The translations under genes and the position numbers were made by a program. Below, piece after piece: positions 7,641 to 15,574 of a stretch of 25,934 nucleotides of DNA. Positions within the stretch are counted from its first letter, which is position 1; the number at the start of each line of letters is the position of its first letter. The notes beneath the pieces are model-generated. The model was given only the letters and a program-made list of their open reading frames with translations. It ran no database searches and was not told where the DNA came from. The DNA comes from Prevotella sp. UBA3294 (GTDB taxonomy: Bacteria; Bacteroidota; Bacteroidia; Bacteroidales; Bacteroidaceae), in assembly GCA_002361535.1 (NCBI GenBank), contig DETG01000090.1, positions 1-25,934 of the forward strand, given 5' to 3'.

Positions 7641-10061
7641 ATGAAGAATCTGATTAAATATTCAATGGGAGCTCTGTTCGCAGGTGTGATGATGACCGCC
7701 TGCTCGCCAGACAGCTTCGAGGGTGCAGATCCCAACGGGCTCCCCACCGTCAGTGGTGTTGACTATCAGGTGAACGTGGATCAGGAGACGAACCAGATGG
7801 TCGTCAACTACACACCGGCTCCCGGCACCTATCCTATCTGGATCCTTAACGGCACCCAGTACTCCACCTTACAGGAGATTGGTTACAACAACCCTGAGGC
7901 AGGTACCTATTCTGTAGAGCTGAAACTCGGCAACCGCAACGGTATCTCACAGGCTGGCTTGAGAAAGGAGTTCACCTTCAACGAGACCAAGATTGACTAT
8001 TCTGCCGACTTCCGTCGTATCTGTGATAAGGAGTGGCGTTTTGCCAATAAGGAAGTGGCACACCTCGCCTGTGGAGAGGCAGGTACCGATGGTACCAACT
8101 GGTGGTCTGCCGCTGCCGATGAGAAGAAGGATTTCGGTATGTACGACGACCGCATCATCTTCTCTGCCGACACCCGCAAGGGCGGTACCTTCACCTACAA
8201 TGCAGGTGCTGATGGTCTGACCTACGTGAATACAGGAACTACGAAGTGGGGACCCTCTGATGCCGACTTCGACGCCACCATTGGTAACCAGACCAGTACT
8301 TGGAGTTTCGAGGTATATGACTGGGCCGACAAGGATGGTAACGTCACCAAGCAGACCTATATCCAACTGGCTCCCAACACCGCCTTCCCCTATATCTCCT
8401 CGGATGCGCAGTATGAGAACCCCAAGTTCCGTGTGGAGCAGCTGACAGCCTCCAAGCTCGTACTGATCTATGAGACGCCCGAACGTTCCATCGCCTGGCG
8501 TTTTATCTTCACCAGTGCAGCTGAAGAGAAGGCATTCGAAGGCTTCGATGCCAACAGTGACTTCAACATGTGGAAGGGCATCACCCCGAACATGACGTTC
8601 TATTACAATCCTGATCCAGGATGGGGTAACGATCAGACAGCTGCCTTCGAGGCACTCTTCCAGGGTGGAAACAACGACTATACCATCACGATACCCGATG
8701 CATGTTACGACCGCTGGCAGGCTCAGGTTCATTTCCATACCGATCTGAACATCTCTGCTGCCAACCACTACGACTTCTCAGCCATCTTCTACAGCGACGT
8801 GGATATCGATGGCGTGACCGTGAAGCTGACCAACGAGGCCGACAACGATGCTATCATCGATGTGGATAACATCAGTCTGAAGGGTGGTGAGGAATTCATC
8901 TTCTGGAAGAGCGATCTCGAAGGAAAGGATCTCTCTCAGGTGAAACTCGTGCTCGACTTCGGTCGTGCCAAGGGTGCCACTGTGGTGAATGTACGTAACA
9001 TCGTTCTGAAAGACCATGCCAATGATGACGGCACCGTTCTGCCAGGTGACGGTCCTGGTGATACTCCTGCTGCCCAGATGGACTGGAACTACGAAGCAGG
9101 CAGTAACCTGTGGAAGGCCGTTGACGACGGCACCCTATTTGACGCCTTCGGATACTGGTTCGCTGATGATGGTTGGAGTCAGATTCCTAACGATGAAGCC
9201 AAACACAGTGGTGACACCTATGAGATCACCATTCCTAATGGAATCGGTGGCAGCCAGTGGCAGGGACAGTTCCATATTGACACGAAGCTTACGGCCAGTG
9301 CAGCAAAGACCTATAACTTCTACCTGGTAATGGAGGCCGACAACGACTGTCCGCAGGTTACCTTCAAGCTCACCGACGCCGGCGACTCCAACTTCTTCAT
9401 TGAGGAGCGCAACGACGTGAAGGCCGACGTGCCGTTCATCCTGAAGCGCGAGGGCGTCACCCTGAAGGAAGGCAAGGATGCCACAGCTATCCGTCTGTTC
9501 TTCGACTTCGGAGGTTCACCAGCAGGTACCCACGTGAAGATCAGCAAGATCTATTTCGAGGAGGTCGTGTCGATGAACTACGACGATGCCGACAACCTGT
9601 GGAAAGCCGTTGACGACGGCAGTCTGTTCGACACCTTCGGCTATTGGTTCGCCAACGACAGCTGGTCGCAGATTCCCAACGACGATTGTGTACACAGTGG
9701 CAACAGCTACGAACTGAAACTCCCCGAGGGCATGGGCGGTAGCCAGTGGCAGGGTCAGTTCCACATCGACACCAAGCTGACAGCCTCGGCTGCGAAGAGC
9801 TACAACTTCCAGGTGGTGCTCGAGGCCGACAACGACTGTCCTGGCGTGACCATCAAACTGACAGACAGTGGCGACACGAACTTCTTCTGTGAGGGTCGCC
9901 ACGACATCAAAGCCGACGAGCCCTATGTCTACACCTTGAAGGGTGCTACCTTGAAAGAAGGCAAGGACGCCAGTGCCATCCGCCTGTTCTTCGACTTCGG
10001 AGGCTCGCCCGCTGGCACAAAGGTGAAAATCAGCAAGATCATCTTCAAGGAAGCAAATTAA
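7641..10061 (+). CDS. Surface glycan-binding lipoprotein with three tandem carbohydrate-binding-like modules (SusE-position)
   Basis: The start at 7641 is chosen because it places a clean lipoprotein signal (lipobox MTAC, Cys21) at the N-terminus; the ATG at 7593 reads repeat spacer. The product has 806 residues. After the signal come an Ig/PKD-like segment (about 30-120) and a Trp-rich SusE-like region (about 125-300). Three related modules follow at about 302-478, 480-643 and 645-806. Modules 2 and 3 are close copies sharing LWKAVDDG, GGSQWQGQFHIDTKLTASAA and AIRLFFDFGGSPAGT; module 1 is a diverged relative (MWKGITPN, RWQAQVHFHTDL). The conserved Trp in each suggests beta-sandwich carbohydrate-binding modules, perhaps CBM4/9-like, but the family is not proven. 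It has no catalytic signature, so a cell-surface glycan-capture role beside SusD is inferred. Confidence 0.85.
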   Translation: MKNLIKYSMGALFAGVMMTACSPDSFEGADPNGLPTVSGVDYQVNVDQETNQMVVNYTPAPGTYPIWILNGTQYSTLQEIGYNNPEAGTYSVELKLGNRNGISQAGLRKEFTFNETKIDYSADFRRICDKEWRFANKEVAHLACGEAGTDGTNWWSAAADEKKDFGMYDDRIIFSADTRKGGTFTYNAGADGLTYVNTGTTKWGPSDADFDATIGNQTSTWSFEVYDWADKDGNVTKQTYIQLAPNTAFPYISSDAQYENPKFRVEQLTASKLVLIYETPERSIAWRFIFTSAAEEKAFEGFDANSDFNMWKGITPNMTFYYNPDPGWGNDQTAAFEALFQGGNNDYTITIPDACYDRWQAQVHFHTDLNISAANHYDFSAIFYSDVDIDGVTVKLTNEADNDAIIDVDNISLKGGEEFIFWKSDLEGKDLSQVKLVLDFGRAKGATVVNVRNIVLKDHANDDGTVLPGDGPGDTPAAQMDWNYEAGSNLWKAVDDGTLFDAFGYWFADDGWSQIPNDEAKHSGDTYEITIPNGIGGSQWQGQFHIDTKLTASAAKTYNFYLVMEADNDCPQVTFKLTDAGDSNFFIEERNDVKADVPFILKREGVTLKEGKDATAIRLFFDFGGSPAGTHVKISKIYFEEVVSMNYDDADNLWKAVDDGSLFDTFGYWFANDSWSQIPNDDCVHSGNSYELKLPEGMGGSQWQGQFHIDTKLTASAAKSYNFQVVLEADNDCPGVTIKLTDSGDTNFFCEGRHDIKADEPYVYTLKGATLKEGKDASAIRLFFDFGGSPAGTKVKISKIIFKEAN
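9078..10058 (+). repeat. Intragenic tandem duplication encoding binding modules 2 and 3
   Basis: The segments starting at 9078 and 9573 encode near-parallel modules of about 164 and 162 residues. Several stretches match almost exactly at protein level, for example SQWQGQFHIDTKLTASAAK and the DFGGSPAGT segment. Many synonymous differences remain, so the duplication is not brand new, or the protein sequence has been held by selection. Confidence 0.85.
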
Positions 10062-10112
10062 TAATTGAAGAATTGTAAGATTGAAGAATTGAAGGATTGT
10101 AAAATTGTAATA
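10062..10112. repeat. AT-rich GAATTGAAG-type repetitive spacer before the GH16 gene
   Basis: Tandem variants of ATTGAAGAATTG and GATTGTAAAATTG fill the gap between the binding-protein stop and the GH16 start. This is the same type of spacer as at 7582-7640 within the same operon. Confidence 0.7.
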
Positions 10113-11240
10113 ATGAAAAGATTCATGCTTCATACTTTTCTGCTCACTCTCACTGTAGCCCTCTGGGGCTGCGGTGGGAGCAGCGACGACGAGCCCACAC
10201 CCCCTGCAACGGTCACGCTCACGGCATCTCCCGAGAGCATCAATGCACCTGCAGCAGGTGGCACCTATACCATCAATGTCAATACGACGGGTAAGGAGTG
10301 GGGAGCCTATGCAGAAGGTGACTTCTTCAGTTTCTCCACCCAGAACACGACCAGTCAGACGGGTTCCATCACGGTGACGATCCCTGAGAATCCCTATACA
10401 GGAACCCGTTCAGGCTCCATCACCCTCATGTCGGGTGCAGCACGTAAAACCGTCAGCATCACGCAGGCTGCCGCTGAGAAAGCTGCTTACAATGCTCCCG
10501 CCGGCTATACGCTGGTGTGGAACGATGAGTTCGACAACGGTTCTGAGCTTAACAGTCAGGACTGGACACATGAGGTACAAAAGGATCACTGGGTGAACAA
10601 CGAGTTGCAGAACTACGTCAACCACATCACGCCTGAGGGTAATCTGGTGACGGAGATCAAGAACGGTAAGCTCCGCATCAACTGCTTCAAGGAGAATGGA
10701 AAGATCTATTCAGGTCGTGTCTATGCACATGTGAATCAGGGATGGGAATATGGCTACTTCGAAGCCAGCATCAAACTGCCAAAGGGCAAGGGCACATGGC
10801 CTGCCTTCTGGATGATGCCTGTAGGTAACGACTGGAACACCAATCCCTGGCCGATGTGTGGAGAGATCGATATCATGGAAGAGGTGGGTGTCGTCCCCAA
10901 TGAAGTGTCATCAAGTGTCCATACGCAGGACTATAACCACACCAAGAACACCCAGAAGACTCATGCCATGAAGATTGCCGATGCTGAAGGCGCCTTCCAT
11001 ACCTATGCCCTCCTTTGGACGGCTGATGAGATCACCACCTATGTAGATGGTAAGGAACAGCTCCATGTGACAAAGGCAGCATTGGGTAGCGGTCACAACC
11101 AGTGGCCCTTCCATTATGCTTTCTATCCCATTCTGAATCTCGCTTGGGGTGGTGACTGGGGTGGTATGCAGGGTGTTGACGAATCTGCCCTTCCCGTCAC
11201 GATGGAAGTTGATTACGTCCGCGTGTTCCAGAAGAAATGA
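10113..11240 (+). CDS. BACON-GH16 endo-beta-1,3(4)-glucanase lipoprotein
   Basis: The start at 10113 gives MKRFMLHTF and a lipobox LWGC (Cys20). An upstream in-frame ATG at 10065 would translate the repeat spacer. The 375-residue product has a BACON-type domain (about 30-125, with LTASPESINAPAAGGTYTI) and then a GH16 domain from LVWNDEFDNGS. The catalytic motif GEIDIMEEVG carries nucleophile Glu251, Asp253 and acid/base Glu256. The spacing E-I-D-I-M-E, with the intervening Met, is the laminarinase-type GH16 form rather than the lichenase-type form. The enzyme likely makes the first internal cuts in beta-1,3 or beta-1,3/1,4-glucan at the cell surface, feeding SusD and SusC. Its stop overlaps the next start by 4 bp (ATGA), implying coupled translation with the GH5. 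Confidence 0.92.
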   Translation: MKRFMLHTFLLTLTVALWGCGGSSDDEPTPPATVTLTASPESINAPAAGGTYTINVNTTGKEWGAYAEGDFFSFSTQNTTSQTGSITVTIPENPYTGTRSGSITLMSGAARKTVSITQAAAEKAAYNAPAGYTLVWNDEFDNGSELNSQDWTHEVQKDHWVNNELQNYVNHITPEGNLVTEIKNGKLRINCFKENGKIYSGRVYAHVNQGWEYGYFEASIKLPKGKGTWPAFWMMPVGNDWNTNPWPMCGEIDIMEEVGVVPNEVSSSVHTQDYNHTKNTQKTHAMKIADAEGAFHTYALLWTADEITTYVDGKEQLHVTKAALGSGHNQWPFHYAFYPILNLAWGGDWGGMQGVDESALPVTMEVDYVRVFQKK

Positions 11241-12484
11241 GAAAGATGAAAAAAAGTCTCTTATACCTGATCGTGCTTTTACTCGCTGCCTGTACAACAG
11301 GTGGCGGGCACAAGGGCGCGACGGGTTTTGTGACGATACAAGGACATGACCTCATCCAGCCTAATGGAGAGAAACTCTTCATCCAGGGTACAAACCTCGG
11401 CAACTGGCTGAATCCCGAAGGTTATATGTTCGGTTTCAGTCGTACCAACTCCGCCTGGATGATCGACCTCCTCTTCAAAGAGGCTGTAGGTCCCGATGAA
11501 ACGGCTAAGTTCTGGCAACAGTTCAAGGACAACTACATCACCAAGGCTGATATCGACTTCATCGCACAGCAGGGAGCCAACACCATCCGTCTGCCGTTTA
11601 ACTACAAGCTCTTCACCGACGAGGACTATATGGGACTGACAGGGAAGAAAGACGGCTACAAGCGCATCGACTCCGTGGTGAGCTGGTGCAAGACCAACAA
11701 CCTCTATCTCATCCTCGACATGCACGACTGCCCTGGCGGTCAGACGGGCGATAACATCGATGATGGTCATGGATACCCCTGGCTGTTCGAAAGCGAGGAG
11801 AGCCAGCAGCTCTTCTGTAACATCTGGCGTGAGATTGCCGACCGCTACAAGGGTGAGACCACTATCCTCGGCTACGAGCTGATGAACGAGCCCATCGCCC
11901 ATTATTTCGAAAACAAGGACTCCCTCTACCAGTTACTCCAGCCCCTTTACAAGCGTTGTGTGCAGACCATCCGCGAGGTGGACAAGAACCACATCATCCT
12001 CCTGGGTGGTGCCCATTGGAACAGCTTCTTCTGGATGCTCGATGATGCCTCCTACGACGACAAGCTGATGTACACCTGTCACCGCTATGGCGGTCCTGCA
12101 ATCAAGGAGGCCATCACCCACTACATCCATTTCCGCGACTCCATCAACCGTCCGATGTACATGGGCGAATTCGGTCATAACACCATGGAATGGCAGCGTG
12201 ATTTCGTCAAGGTACTGAAGGAGAACAATATCGGTTACACCTTCTGGCCCTACAAAAAAGTTGACGAATCGTGTATGATGGGGATCCGGCGCCCAGAAGG
12301 ATGGGACAGCATCGTGGTGAAATACGCCGAGACCTCCCGTAACACCTATCAGGAGTGGCGTGAGGCACGTCCCAATCAGGCACTGTTCCGCCAGTTACTC
12401 CAGCAGTTTGCCGAGAACTGTCGTTTCGAACGCTGTCAGCCACAGACGGAGTATATACAAAGTATGGGGATGAGCCGTCCCTAA
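11237..12484 (+). CDS. GH5-family beta-glucanase lipoprotein
   Basis: The 415-residue product has lipobox LAAC (Cys19). The start at 11237 overlaps the GH16 stop; an ATG nine bases later (11246) would also give a good signal peptide. The GH5 barrel shows GTNLGNWLNPEGYMF (51-65), NTIRLPFNY, LILDMHDCPGGQTGDN (158-173) and MNEP with acid/base Glu218. The motif MGEFGHN carries nucleophile Glu311. GTNLGNWL and the PGGQTGDN loop recall fungal-type GH5 exo-beta-1,3-glucanases (compare GVNLGGWL and APGSQNG), which fits the GH16 and GH3 neighbours. The subfamily cannot be fixed by eye. The role is probably to trim or hydrolyse beta-glucan oligosaccharides at the outer membrane. The last 40 residues are a Gln-rich tail outside the barrel. 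Confidence 0.88.
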   Translation: MRKMKKSLLYLIVLLLAACTTGGGHKGATGFVTIQGHDLIQPNGEKLFIQGTNLGNWLNPEGYMFGFSRTNSAWMIDLLFKEAVGPDETAKFWQQFKDNYITKADIDFIAQQGANTIRLPFNYKLFTDEDYMGLTGKKDGYKRIDSVVSWCKTNNLYLILDMHDCPGGQTGDNIDDGHGYPWLFESEESQQLFCNIWREIADRYKGETTILGYELMNEPIAHYFENKDSLYQLLQPLYKRCVQTIREVDKNHIILLGGAHWNSFFWMLDDASYDDKLMYTCHRYGGPAIKEAITHYIHFRDSINRPMYMGEFGHNTMEWQRDFVKVLKENNIGYTFWPYKKVDESCMMGIRRPEGWDSIVVKYAETSRNTYQEWREARPNQALFRQLLQQFAENCRFERCQPQTEYIQSMGMSRP

Positions 12485-12540
12485 CCCCTCCATGAGGAGA
12501 GGGATTGTGATTACCCCAAAAGATCAAACAACAAAACAAG
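12485..12540 (+). repeat. Short repeat-like spacer between GH5 and GH3 genes
   Basis: The 56-bp gap opens with CCCCTCCATGAGGAGAGGG, a C/G-rich imperfect hairpin like the GC-rich elements at 15221-15329, and continues with an A-rich run into the GH3 ATG. It may be a trace of an intergenic repeat family. Confidence 0.45.
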
Positions 12541-14814
12541 ATGAAAAGGATTCTAATAGCTTTATCACTGATCATTGGTCATTCATCATTGAGTCACATC
12601 GTGGCACAGACACCCGTCTATCTTGATGAAACCAAACCCATCGAGCAGCGCATGGAGGATGCGTTGCAGCGCATGACCCTCGACGAAAAGATCGCCGTGA
12701 TCCATGCTCAGAGCAAGTTCTCCAGTCCTGGTGTGAAACGTCTGGGTTTTCCCGATCTGTGGACAGACGACGGTCCTCACGGGGTGCGCCCCGATGTGCT
12801 GTGGGATGAATGGGTACAAGCCGGACAGACCAACGACTCGTGTGTGGCTTTCCCCGCCCTTACCTGTCTGGCTGCCACTTGGAATCCCCAGATGGCCTCT
12901 CTCTATGGCACCTCCTTGGGTGAGGAAGCTCTCTACAGAAAGAAGAATGTCATTCTGGGACCTGGTGTGAACATCAATCGCACACCTTTTGGCGGTCGCA
13001 ACTTCGAATATATGGGCGAGGATCCCTACCTCGCCTCCCAGATGGTGGTTCCCTATGTGCGAGGACTGCAGTCGTTGGGTGTGGCCTCCTGTGTGAAGCA
13101 CTATGCGCTGAACAACGATGAGGAATATCGTCATCAGGTGAATGTCAAGGTGTCCGACCGTGCTTTGCACGAGATCTACCTCCCCGCCTTCAAGGCTGCA
13201 GTGCAGAAGGGCGGTGCCTGGGCCATCATGGGAGCCTACAACCTCTATCAGAACCAGCACAACTGTCATAATGCCACCCTGCTGAACAAAATCCTGAAAC
13301 ACGACTGGGGCTTCGATGGTGTCGTCATCTCCGACTGGGGTGGCTGTCATGACACCGATGAGGCGGTGAAAAACGGTCTCGATCTCGAGTTCGGTACTTG
13401 GACAGATGGTCTGACGATGGGTAAGACCAATGCCTACGACAGCTATTATCTCGCTGATGCGTACAAGCAGGCCATCCTGTCGGGTAAATACACCACAAAG
13501 GAGCTCGATGAAAAGGTGCGCCGTGTGCTGCGTCTGTTCTTCCGCACTACCATGCAGCGCACCAAGCCTCATGGCTTCCTCTGCAGCGAGAGTCACTATG
13601 ATGCTGCGCTGAAGATTGCGCAGGAGGGGATTGTGCTGCTGAAGAACAATGCCATCGCCAACCCCTCGGGAAGGGGAGCGAAGGCTCCGCTGTTGCCCCT
13701 CGATCCTGCCAAACAGAGTCGTATCCTCGTGGTGGGCGAGAATGCCATCAAGATGATGACTGTGGGCGGTGGCTCCTCCTCCCTGAAGGTACAGCGTGAA
13801 ATCCTCCCTCTCGACGGCATTAAAGATCTCATTTCAAAGTTCAACGTTCAAAGCGATTATGCCCGTGGCTACATCGGTGACACGATTCAGAGCTTCGACG
13901 GGGTGAACGTAGGGCGCTCGCTCTATGAGACACGGTCGGCGGCAGCCCTGAAAGCCGAGGCGTTGGAGAAGGCCAAGCTGGCCGATGTCGTGATCTTCAT
14001 CGGTGGTCTGAACAAGAGCAGCTATCAGGATAGCGAGGGGCACGACCGACAGCAGTATGAGCTGCCTTACGGTCAGAACGAACTCATTGAAGCCCTTGTG
14101 ACCGTCAACCCCCGTCTGGTCTATGTGAACATCAGCGGTAATGCTGTGGCCATGCCGTGGATTCAAAAGGTGCCTGCTGTGGTCCAGGGCTGGTTCTTAG
14201 GCTCCGAGGCAGGGAAAGCCATCGCCTCCGTCCTTTTCGGTGAGGCCAACCCTTCGGGAAAACTGCCCTACACGTGGTATGCCAACCTAAATCAGTGTGG
14301 TGCCCATGCGTTGAACACCTATCCCGGCACATGGCGTGAGAACCACGATGTGATCGACGAGGAGTATAAGGAGGACATTTTTGTGGGTTACCGTTGGACG
14401 GATAAGCAGAAAGTGCGCCCGCTATTTGCTTTCGGACATGGACTCAGCTACACCTCATTCAAAATCGGCAACGCAAAGGCCGACAAGAAGCAGCTGACGA
14501 CTGACGAAACGATCACCTTTACCGTGGATGTCACCAATACAGGCAGTATGGCGGGTGCCGAGACCGTGCAGCTCTATGTCCGTGATCTCCAATCATCGCT
14601 ACCCCGTCCTGTCAAGGAGCTGAAGGGATTCCAAAAGATTCACTTGTCGCCTGGAGAGACCAAGCAGGTGAGCATCACCCTCGACAAGTCGGCCCTGAGC
14701 CTCTACGATGACAAGGTTGGCGCGTGGGTGGCGGAGCCTGGTGACTTCGAGGCATGGATAGGCTCTGCTGCTGATCAGATTGCATCGAAGGTGAAGTTCA
14801 AACTTGTGGAGTAG
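12541..14814 (+). CDS. GH3-family beta-glucosidase, periplasmic
   Basis: This 757-residue enzyme has a Sec signal (MKRILIALSL to IVAQ, cleavage about residue 23) and no lipobox, so it is probably periplasmic. The GH3 N-terminal barrel shows TDDGPHGVRP (75-84), GRNFEYMGEDP (152-162), KHYALNNDE and VVISDWGG with nucleophile Asp265. The second alpha/beta domain starts about residue 360, and a fibronectin-III-like domain (DVTNTGSMAGAETVQLYVRD) follows. It should release glucose from oligosaccharides imported by SusC/D. Oddities: about 13 extra residues (AIANPSGRGAKAP, near 370-383) split the usual LLKNN-LLPLDP junction, and the segment SKFNVQ (near 431-436) is coded by three tandem 7-mers. Both look like intergenic-repeat material captured in frame. 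It is the last gene of the operon, with a terminator 50 bp downstream. Confidence 0.93.
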   Translation: MKRILIALSLIIGHSSLSHIVAQTPVYLDETKPIEQRMEDALQRMTLDEKIAVIHAQSKFSSPGVKRLGFPDLWTDDGPHGVRPDVLWDEWVQAGQTNDSCVAFPALTCLAATWNPQMASLYGTSLGEEALYRKKNVILGPGVNINRTPFGGRNFEYMGEDPYLASQMVVPYVRGLQSLGVASCVKHYALNNDEEYRHQVNVKVSDRALHEIYLPAFKAAVQKGGAWAIMGAYNLYQNQHNCHNATLLNKILKHDWGFDGVVISDWGGCHDTDEAVKNGLDLEFGTWTDGLTMGKTNAYDSYYLADAYKQAILSGKYTTKELDEKVRRVLRLFFRTTMQRTKPHGFLCSESHYDAALKIAQEGIVLLKNNAIANPSGRGAKAPLLPLDPAKQSRILVVGENAIKMMTVGGGSSSLKVQREILPLDGIKDLISKFNVQSDYARGYIGDTIQSFDGVNVGRSLYETRSAAALKAEALEKAKLADVVIFIGGLNKSSYQDSEGHDRQQYELPYGQNELIEALVTVNPRLVYVNISGNAVAMPWIQKVPAVVQGWFLGSEAGKAIASVLFGEANPSGKLPYTWYANLNQCGAHALNTYPGTWRENHDVIDEEYKEDIFVGYRWTDKQKVRPLFAFGHGLSYTSFKIGNAKADKKQLTTDETITFTVDVTNTGSMAGAETVQLYVRDLQSSLPRPVKELKGFQKIHLSPGETKQVSITLDKSALSLYDDKVGAWVAEPGDFEAWIGSAADQIASKVKFKLVE

Positions 14815-14862
14815 GAGATATCTCAAAAGGATATACCACTCATCGTGTCATATATCATAATT

Positions 14863-14902
14863 GAGTGGCTCCCAACTCACTCTGTGGGTTCGGGAGCCAC
14901 TC
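14863..14902 (+). terminator. Terminator of the PUL operon
   Basis: A perfect 11-bp stem (GAGTGGCTCCC at 14863-14873, GGGAGCCACTC at 14892-14902) with an 18-nt loop is followed by TTACATTTTTAC. It lies 48 bp after the GH3 stop and closes the six-gene transcription unit. Confidence 0.8.
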
Positions 14903-14926
14903 TTACATTTTTACATTGACACACAT

Positions 14927-15027
14927 CTTCCCAACTTTCCACTTTAGAAATCGGCGATAGTTAGAAAGAAATATTATATATTTATATCCTTTTCCTTCTT
15001 CAAAAGCTAAAGTGGGAAATTGGGAAG
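14927..15027. repeat. 101-bp element with 20-bp imperfect terminal inverted repeats
   Basis: CTTCCCAACTTTCCACTTTA (14927-14946) matches the reverse complement of 15008-15027 at 18 of 20 positions. The 61 bp between them are very AT-rich (ATTATATATTTATAT core) with no reading frame. The architecture suits a MITE-like or structured RNA element. No target-site duplication was recognised. Confidence 0.65.
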
Positions 15028-15220
15028 TGGGACCCCTCGCTTCGCTCCACCCCACCGTATCTGTAATTCTGCAGCATTAGGTATAAGAATCTCTGATTCG
15101 CCATGAATCATCGCAATGATGATTATCAAACGGGAGCAGTATTCCATTAAGTTTGGCACAAGAACACTGGCGCAGAGACACAGATACAAGGGCACTGGCG
15201 TAAGCCGACAAAAAACAAGC

Positions 15221-15329
15221 CGCCCCTTTGATGGGGCGAGCTTACCTTAGTGAAAGAGCGACGGGAGGGAAAGGCTACGGGTAGGCGAGCGAGCTCGGGA
15301 ATGAGGTTAAGCCTCCCATATAGGGGAGG
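15221..15329. repeat. GC-rich REP-like hairpins
   Basis: Two short hairpins, CGCCCC-TTTGAT-GGGGCG (15221-15238) and CCTCCC-ATATAG-GGGAGG (15312-15329), flank G/A-rich sequence (GACGGGAGGGAAAGG, GGCGAGCGAGC). The composition contrasts with the AT-rich flanks. They resemble short intergenic REP-like elements; copy number elsewhere in the genome was not checked. Confidence 0.55.
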
Positions 15330-15358
15330 TTTGGTGGGGTGGATGTTTCTTTTGCTTC

Positions 15359-15456
15359 TTTTCTTTGCGCCAAAGAAAAGAATGAAGAATGACGTTTTCT
15401 TTATACCAAAGAAAAGAATGAATAAAGAACTTTTCTTTATGCCAAAGAAAAAATAA
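15359..15456. repeat. Tandem 36-bp hairpin array (three units)
   Basis: Units start at 15359, 15395 and 15431 (the last is shortened). Each has TTTTCTTT, a 5-nt spacer ending in CC, then AAAGAAAA. The first unit forms a perfect 10-bp stem, CTTTTCTTTG-CGC-CAAAGAAAAG. Because 36 is 12 codons, the reading frame stays open across the units and yields FFxPKKRM repeats. I regard these as a by-product of the DNA repeat, not a protein. Confidence 0.8.
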
Positions 15457-15539
15457 GATTAATGGCACTTGTGCAAACGATTTTCCACCGATTTCACATT
15501 TATCAATAACTGCATGCAGCAAGTATGGAAGGAAATCAT

Positions 15540-15547
15540 TATCTTTG
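15540..15547 (+). promoter_or_regulatory. Predicted -7 element of the GH13 gene
   Basis: TATCTTTG matches TAnnTTTG exactly and lies 27 bp before the ATG at 15575. The element and the following ATCATAAC-like start region resemble those of susC (TATCTTTGCA at 2735). No clear -33 TTTG is seen. Confidence 0.55.
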
Positions 15548-15574
15548 CACTCAGAATCATAACTAAAAACGACC

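Larger units (their letters stand above)
14815..15574. other. Gene-free repeat-rich interval between the PUL and the GH13 gene
   Basis: The 760-bp interval holds the PUL terminator (14863-14902), a 101-bp inverted-repeat element (14927-15027), GC-rich hairpin repeats (15221-15329), a three-unit 36-bp hairpin array (15359-15456) and the GH13 promoter (15540). A 68-residue open frame at 15250-15456 runs through the repeats and has no independent support as a gene. Confidence 0.8.

Noticed and set aside
15007..15195. 62-codon minus-strand frame with LYLCLCASVL
   Set aside because: Its sequence comes from the ACACTGGCG/CAGAGACACAGATAC low-complexity run, a repeat-derived pattern and not a signal peptide of a real gene.
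15250..15456. 68-codon open frame with FFxPKKRM repeats
   Set aside because: It reads through GC-rich hairpins and then a 36-bp DNA repeat whose length keeps any frame open. The opposite strand is equally open, so the signal is from DNA repetition.
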